Source: Candidatus Danuiimicrobium aquiferis
Lineage (GTDB): Bacteria; Omnitrophota; Omnitrophia; Omnitrophales; Danuiimicrobiaceae
Assembly: GCA_001804285.1 (NCBI GenBank)
Contig: MHFR01000056.1
Span: 1 to 42,748, forward strand
Reading direction: 5' to 3'
DNA length: 42,748 nucleotides
The position numbers and the translations under genes were made by a program. Every line of letters starts with the position of its first letter. The stretch's first letter is position 1. Positions 40,409 to 42,748 of the stretch are shown piece by piece. The notes under the pieces are model-generated. The model worked only from the letters and a program-made list of their open reading frames with translations. It was not told the origin of the DNA and did not search any database.

Positions 40409-41428
40409 CTATTTCGACAGCCACGCTTCCATGTATTCAAACGACTGCTTAAAAGAACTATGGTCGGCTTTGTTTTGGTAGGCAATGTCAAAGGCTGTCC
40501 CGTGGTCCGGCGACGTCCGAAGATAAGGTAGTCCAAGTGTCGTATTAACTCCGTCGTGAAACGCAATCATCTTAAACGGCGCAAGGCCCTGGTCATGATA
40601 CATTGCAATCACGGCGTCAAGCTTTCCTGCATAGGCCTGGTTAAAAATCTGATCGCCCGGCATAGGCCCGATGGCATCAGCACCCGCATTCCGGGCCTGT
40701 TCAATCGCCGGCAAAATAATTTCATCCTCTTCCCGCCCAAACTCCCGGCCATGCGGATTAAGCGCCGCAACGCCAATTTTAGGATTTGGAATTCCGATCC
40801 GCCGCTTCAAAAATTCATCCGTCAGGAGAATTCTTGAACGGATCGTGTCCGTATTCAGCCGATTTGAAACTTCCTTGAGCGGGACGTGAATGGTGGCAAG
40901 CGTCACGCGCAAGCGTTCACTCACAAACATCATTGCAAAATTTTTAACGCCCGCAGTTTGAGCGAAAAATTCGGTATGCCCGACAAATCCAGGGTCCAGC
41001 ATCCGCATCGCTTCTTTATTAATCGGAGCCGTCACAATACCACTGATCAATCCTTCTTTTGCATATCTCGCCGCCGTTTCAAGCGTTGCATAAGTAAGCG
41101 CCGCATTCCACCGGCCGAGATTCCCGTATGAAACCGATTCATCTGCCGGTCTCGCACATTGAAACACCTTTGAATAGATTTCATCGGCCTTCGTTTCTAC
41201 ATCAAAAAAATTAATTTTTTTATCGGAGAACGCATTTTCACTCATTTCCGAGATTTGATGAAATTCCAGATGGATTTTAATCTTCGATTCCGCAAACTGA
41301 AAAACATTGCGGCTTCCGATAACAAGCAGTATGGCTTTACTTAAATTGATTTCGCGGAGAGTTTTCAGAATGATCTCAGGCCCGATCCCGCCCGGATCCC
41401 CCATGGTGATGACTATCATTGGTTTCAT
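40409..41428 (-). CDS. pdxA: 4-hydroxythreonine-4-phosphate dehydrogenase
   Basis: PdxA oxidises 4-phosphohydroxy-L-threonine in DXP-dependent pyridoxal phosphate synthesis. The 339-residue product has VITMGDPGGIGPEI at the start and the three metal-binding histidines in VGHTEFFA, NPHGREFGREEDE and YHDQGLAPFK. The ATG at 41428 is used; the frame extends to 41449 only through the end of element A7. It follows the SurA-like gene, as in Proteobacteria (surA-pdxA-ksgA), though 255 bases of repeats separate them. Some PdxA-family members act on other substrates (PdxA2); none of the context here favours that. Confidence 0.94.
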   Translation of the reverse strand: MKPMIVITMGDPGGIGPEIILKTLREINLSKAILLVIGSRNVFQFAESKIKIHLEFHQISEMSENAFSDKKINFFDVETKADEIYSKVFQCARPADESVSYGNLGRWNAALTYATLETAARYAKEGLISGIVTAPINKEAMRMLDPGFVGHTEFFAQTAGVKNFAMMFVSERLRVTLATIHVPLKEVSNRLNTDTIRSRILLTDEFLKRRIGIPNPKIGVAALNPHGREFGREEDEIILPAIEQARNAGADAIGPMPGDQIFNQAYAGKLDAVIAMYHDQGLAPFKMIAFHDGVNTTLGLPYLRTSPDHGTAFDIAYQNKADHSSFKQSFEYMEAWLSK

Positions 41429-41444
41429 GCGAGCCCCCGAAAGT

Positions 41445-41679
41445 GTCATTCCCGAACGCTTCTATCGGGAATCCGTTATCCTTGGATCCCCGATAAAAGC
41501 ACATGCGGAGCAGTGCTGCTTCGCTGCATTCGGGGATATCCGCCACAAATCGTTGGCGGATCCGACCGCGTTGTTCCCTCGGAAAAACGAGGGCCGACCC
41601 TGTATTTCCAGGGTGGCGGAAAATTCGCGCATTCAACTTACGTTCTCCGCCTCAGGCGGACAAGCGTAAGTTGAGCGCT
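41445..41679. repeat. Palindromic element A7 (235 bp, nested)
   Basis: It begins GTCATTCCCG with ATTCCCG/CGGGAAT and contains a CCGCCACAAATCG block shared with 24357-24398 and the CCCTCG/CGAGGG plus CCCTG/CAGGG block of A1 in reverse orientation. It ends with the GCGCATTCAACTTACG / CGTAAGTTGAGCGC hairpin of A3. In A7 the loop of that last hairpin holds an extra unit containing CCGCC-TCA-GGCGG. Confidence 0.85.
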
Positions 41680-41683
41680 CATT

Positions 41684-42661
41684 TTATTTAATTGAAATAT
41701 ACGATTTCTTTTTTAATTCCGTCATCCACTCGACAAATTTCTCATGTGCTTTTTCACGATAAAGCTGGTTGCGAATTTCAGACTTCACCTCATCAAAAGT
41801 TTTTTTACGCGGCGGGACTTTGATGCCAATTTTGAAAATATGGTATCCGTTTTCCGTTTCGAGCACATCTGAAATGCTGTCTTGTGGAAGCGAAAAAAGA
41901 ACTTCATCCAATTTCCCGACGAAACTACCCTTCTCAACAAATCCGAGATACCCTTCTTTTTCCGCGTGGGCGTCCTCGGAATATTGCTTTGCGAGTGATG
42001 AAAAATTTGTGCCGGCTTTAAGATCCTGCATCATGCGCATCGTTTTACTTTTAGCCACCTCATCCATCGTGCCGCTCTGAATCGCACCCGGATTTTTATT
42101 AATGGTAAGCACCCACACCTCAACTTTTTCTTTATCGTTAAATTCATCCTGATGTTTTTGATAAGCTTCCTCCACCGCTTGCGGTGTAACAGCAATTTGA
42201 CTGCGGATAAATCCTTCGTGCAACTTTTGAATGGCCACTCGTTCTTTAAATCGCTTTTTAAGATCCGTCATCGTAATGCCGTCCATCGCTAACTGTTTTT
42301 CGAATTCTTTTTTATCCGGATACTGATTTATAAAGCTATCAATTTCTTCCTGCACTTCAACATCCGTCACTTCAATTCCCATTTTTTGCGATTCCATGTA
42401 AACGAGTTTATCCTCGATCATTTGATTAAGGAGCTGAATGCGAACCCTCTCAAGCTCTTTTGCAAGCTCCGGGCCTTGAGCCGCTTGTCTCATTTGTTCA
42501 TAAATAGGGCGATAGACTACCTCAAACTCACTTTGGGTAATGACTTGATCATTCACAACGGCAAGGACTCGGTCAACGAGAAGTTGCTTATCATTCGCTG
42601 CTTGAGAGAAAGGGATATTTGCGACAAAAAAGATTAAAAAAAGAATGATTTTTCGTTTCAT
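41684..42661 (-). CDS. SurA-like periplasmic chaperone / parvulin peptidyl-prolyl isomerase
   Basis: SurA guides outer-membrane proteins to BAM. The 325-residue product has a signal peptide (KRKIILFLIFFVANIPFSQA), the SurA N-terminal motif VDRVLAVVNDQVITQSEF and LLNQMIEDKLVYMESQKMGI, and one parvulin domain at about 170-275 (FSSLAKQYSEDAHAEKEGYLGFVEKG, ENGYHIFKI). E. coli SurA has two parvulin domains and 428 residues; single-domain forms are common elsewhere. The ATG at 42661 is chosen because the signal peptide starts there; no good ribosome site is visible, and a TTG at 42709 would only add an unrelated extension. It is followed by pdxA. Confidence 0.9.
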   Translation of the reverse strand: MKRKIILFLIFFVANIPFSQAANDKQLLVDRVLAVVNDQVITQSEFEVVYRPIYEQMRQAAQGPELAKELERVRIQLLNQMIEDKLVYMESQKMGIEVTDVEVQEEIDSFINQYPDKKEFEKQLAMDGITMTDLKKRFKERVAIQKLHEGFIRSQIAVTPQAVEEAYQKHQDEFNDKEKVEVWVLTINKNPGAIQSGTMDEVAKSKTMRMMQDLKAGTNFSSLAKQYSEDAHAEKEGYLGFVEKGSFVGKLDEVLFSLPQDSISDVLETENGYHIFKIGIKVPPRKKTFDEVKSEIRNQLYREKAHEKFVEWMTELKKKSYISIK

Positions 42662-42748
42662 AGGTGGATTAAAATAGGGTTCACTGAAAAAAGTTTTTAA
42701 GAGCAACAACTAAATATTTTCCAGCCATATCGTTTCATTTTCCTATCG
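42662..42748. other. Right-edge sequence upstream of the SurA-like gene
   Basis: Eighty-seven bases with no recognisable gene. It would hold the leader or promoter of the SurA-like gene, but I see no convincing -35/-10 pair before the window ends. Confidence 0.3.

Noticed and set aside
41503-41691. Plus-strand frames across element A7
   Set aside because: They lie wholly in repeats and change frame between copies.

Overview
The window looks like a chromosome segment of an uncultured Gram-negative bacterium, most plausibly Omnitrophota or another member of the wider PVC/deep-branching assemblage. This assignment is inference. It rests on a complete outer-membrane toolkit (LpxC-FabZ fusion, LpxA, LpxI, LpxB, BamA, Skp-like, SurA-like), sigma-54 control, a SpoVG protein with a zinc ribbon spliced into it, a 32-residue AURKAIP1/COX24-type (mS38-like) protein, and an 802-residue secreted protein of a kind I associate with Omnitrophota. 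No rRNA is present to settle it. Almost all genes lie on the minus strand; only a Gfo/Idh oxidoreductase and lpxB are on plus.

Layout, left to right. 1-2.6 kb: Gfo/Idh and lpxB on plus. 2.6-6.6 kb: a DUF6941-type protein, a cluster of stem-loops, glnA with a consensus sigma-54 promoter, and a GAF/AAA+/Fis activator. 6.6-18.5 kb: lpxI, lpxA, lpxC-fabZ, skp, bamA, dnaB, rplI, rpsR, ssb, rpsF, then pth, rplY and prs (reverse of transcription order). 18.5-23.7 kb: glmU, two sugar-type ABC permeases, clpX, a 54-codon gene missed by length cut-offs, and a nucleotidyltransferase. 23.7-24.5 kb: tRNA-Gln(UUG) inside a patchwork of tRNA-derived repeats and a broken GIY-YIG gene. 24.5-30.5 kb: spoVG-Zn, ispE, the mS38-like gene, hisG, larB, mgtC, tsaD and a divergent polysaccharide deacetylase. 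30.6-36.1 kb: gatB, gatA, gatC, ksgA and a HAL2/CysQ-like phosphatase. 36.2-40.1 kb: two lineage-specific secreted proteins. 40.4-42.7 kb: pdxA and a SurA-like chaperone.

Functionally, the envelope genes cover lipid A synthesis from acylation to the disaccharide step (lpxD and lpxK are not here), UDP-GlcNAc supply (GlmU) and beta-barrel assembly (BamA, Skp, SurA). Translation genes include GatCAB alongside its tRNA-Gln substrate. The surA-pdxA-ksgA order known from Proteobacteria is recognisable but split by about 5.4 kb.

The most unusual non-genic signal is a mosaic of palindromic repeats. At least seven large GTCATTCCCGC-type elements lie in gaps, several touching start codons. One unrelated palindrome sits in frame inside gatB, and another splits a tRNA-like remnant. 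The repeats falsely extend the open frames of lpxB, gatA, ksgA and pdxA, so I moved those starts inward. No transposase, CRISPR array or prophage is visible.
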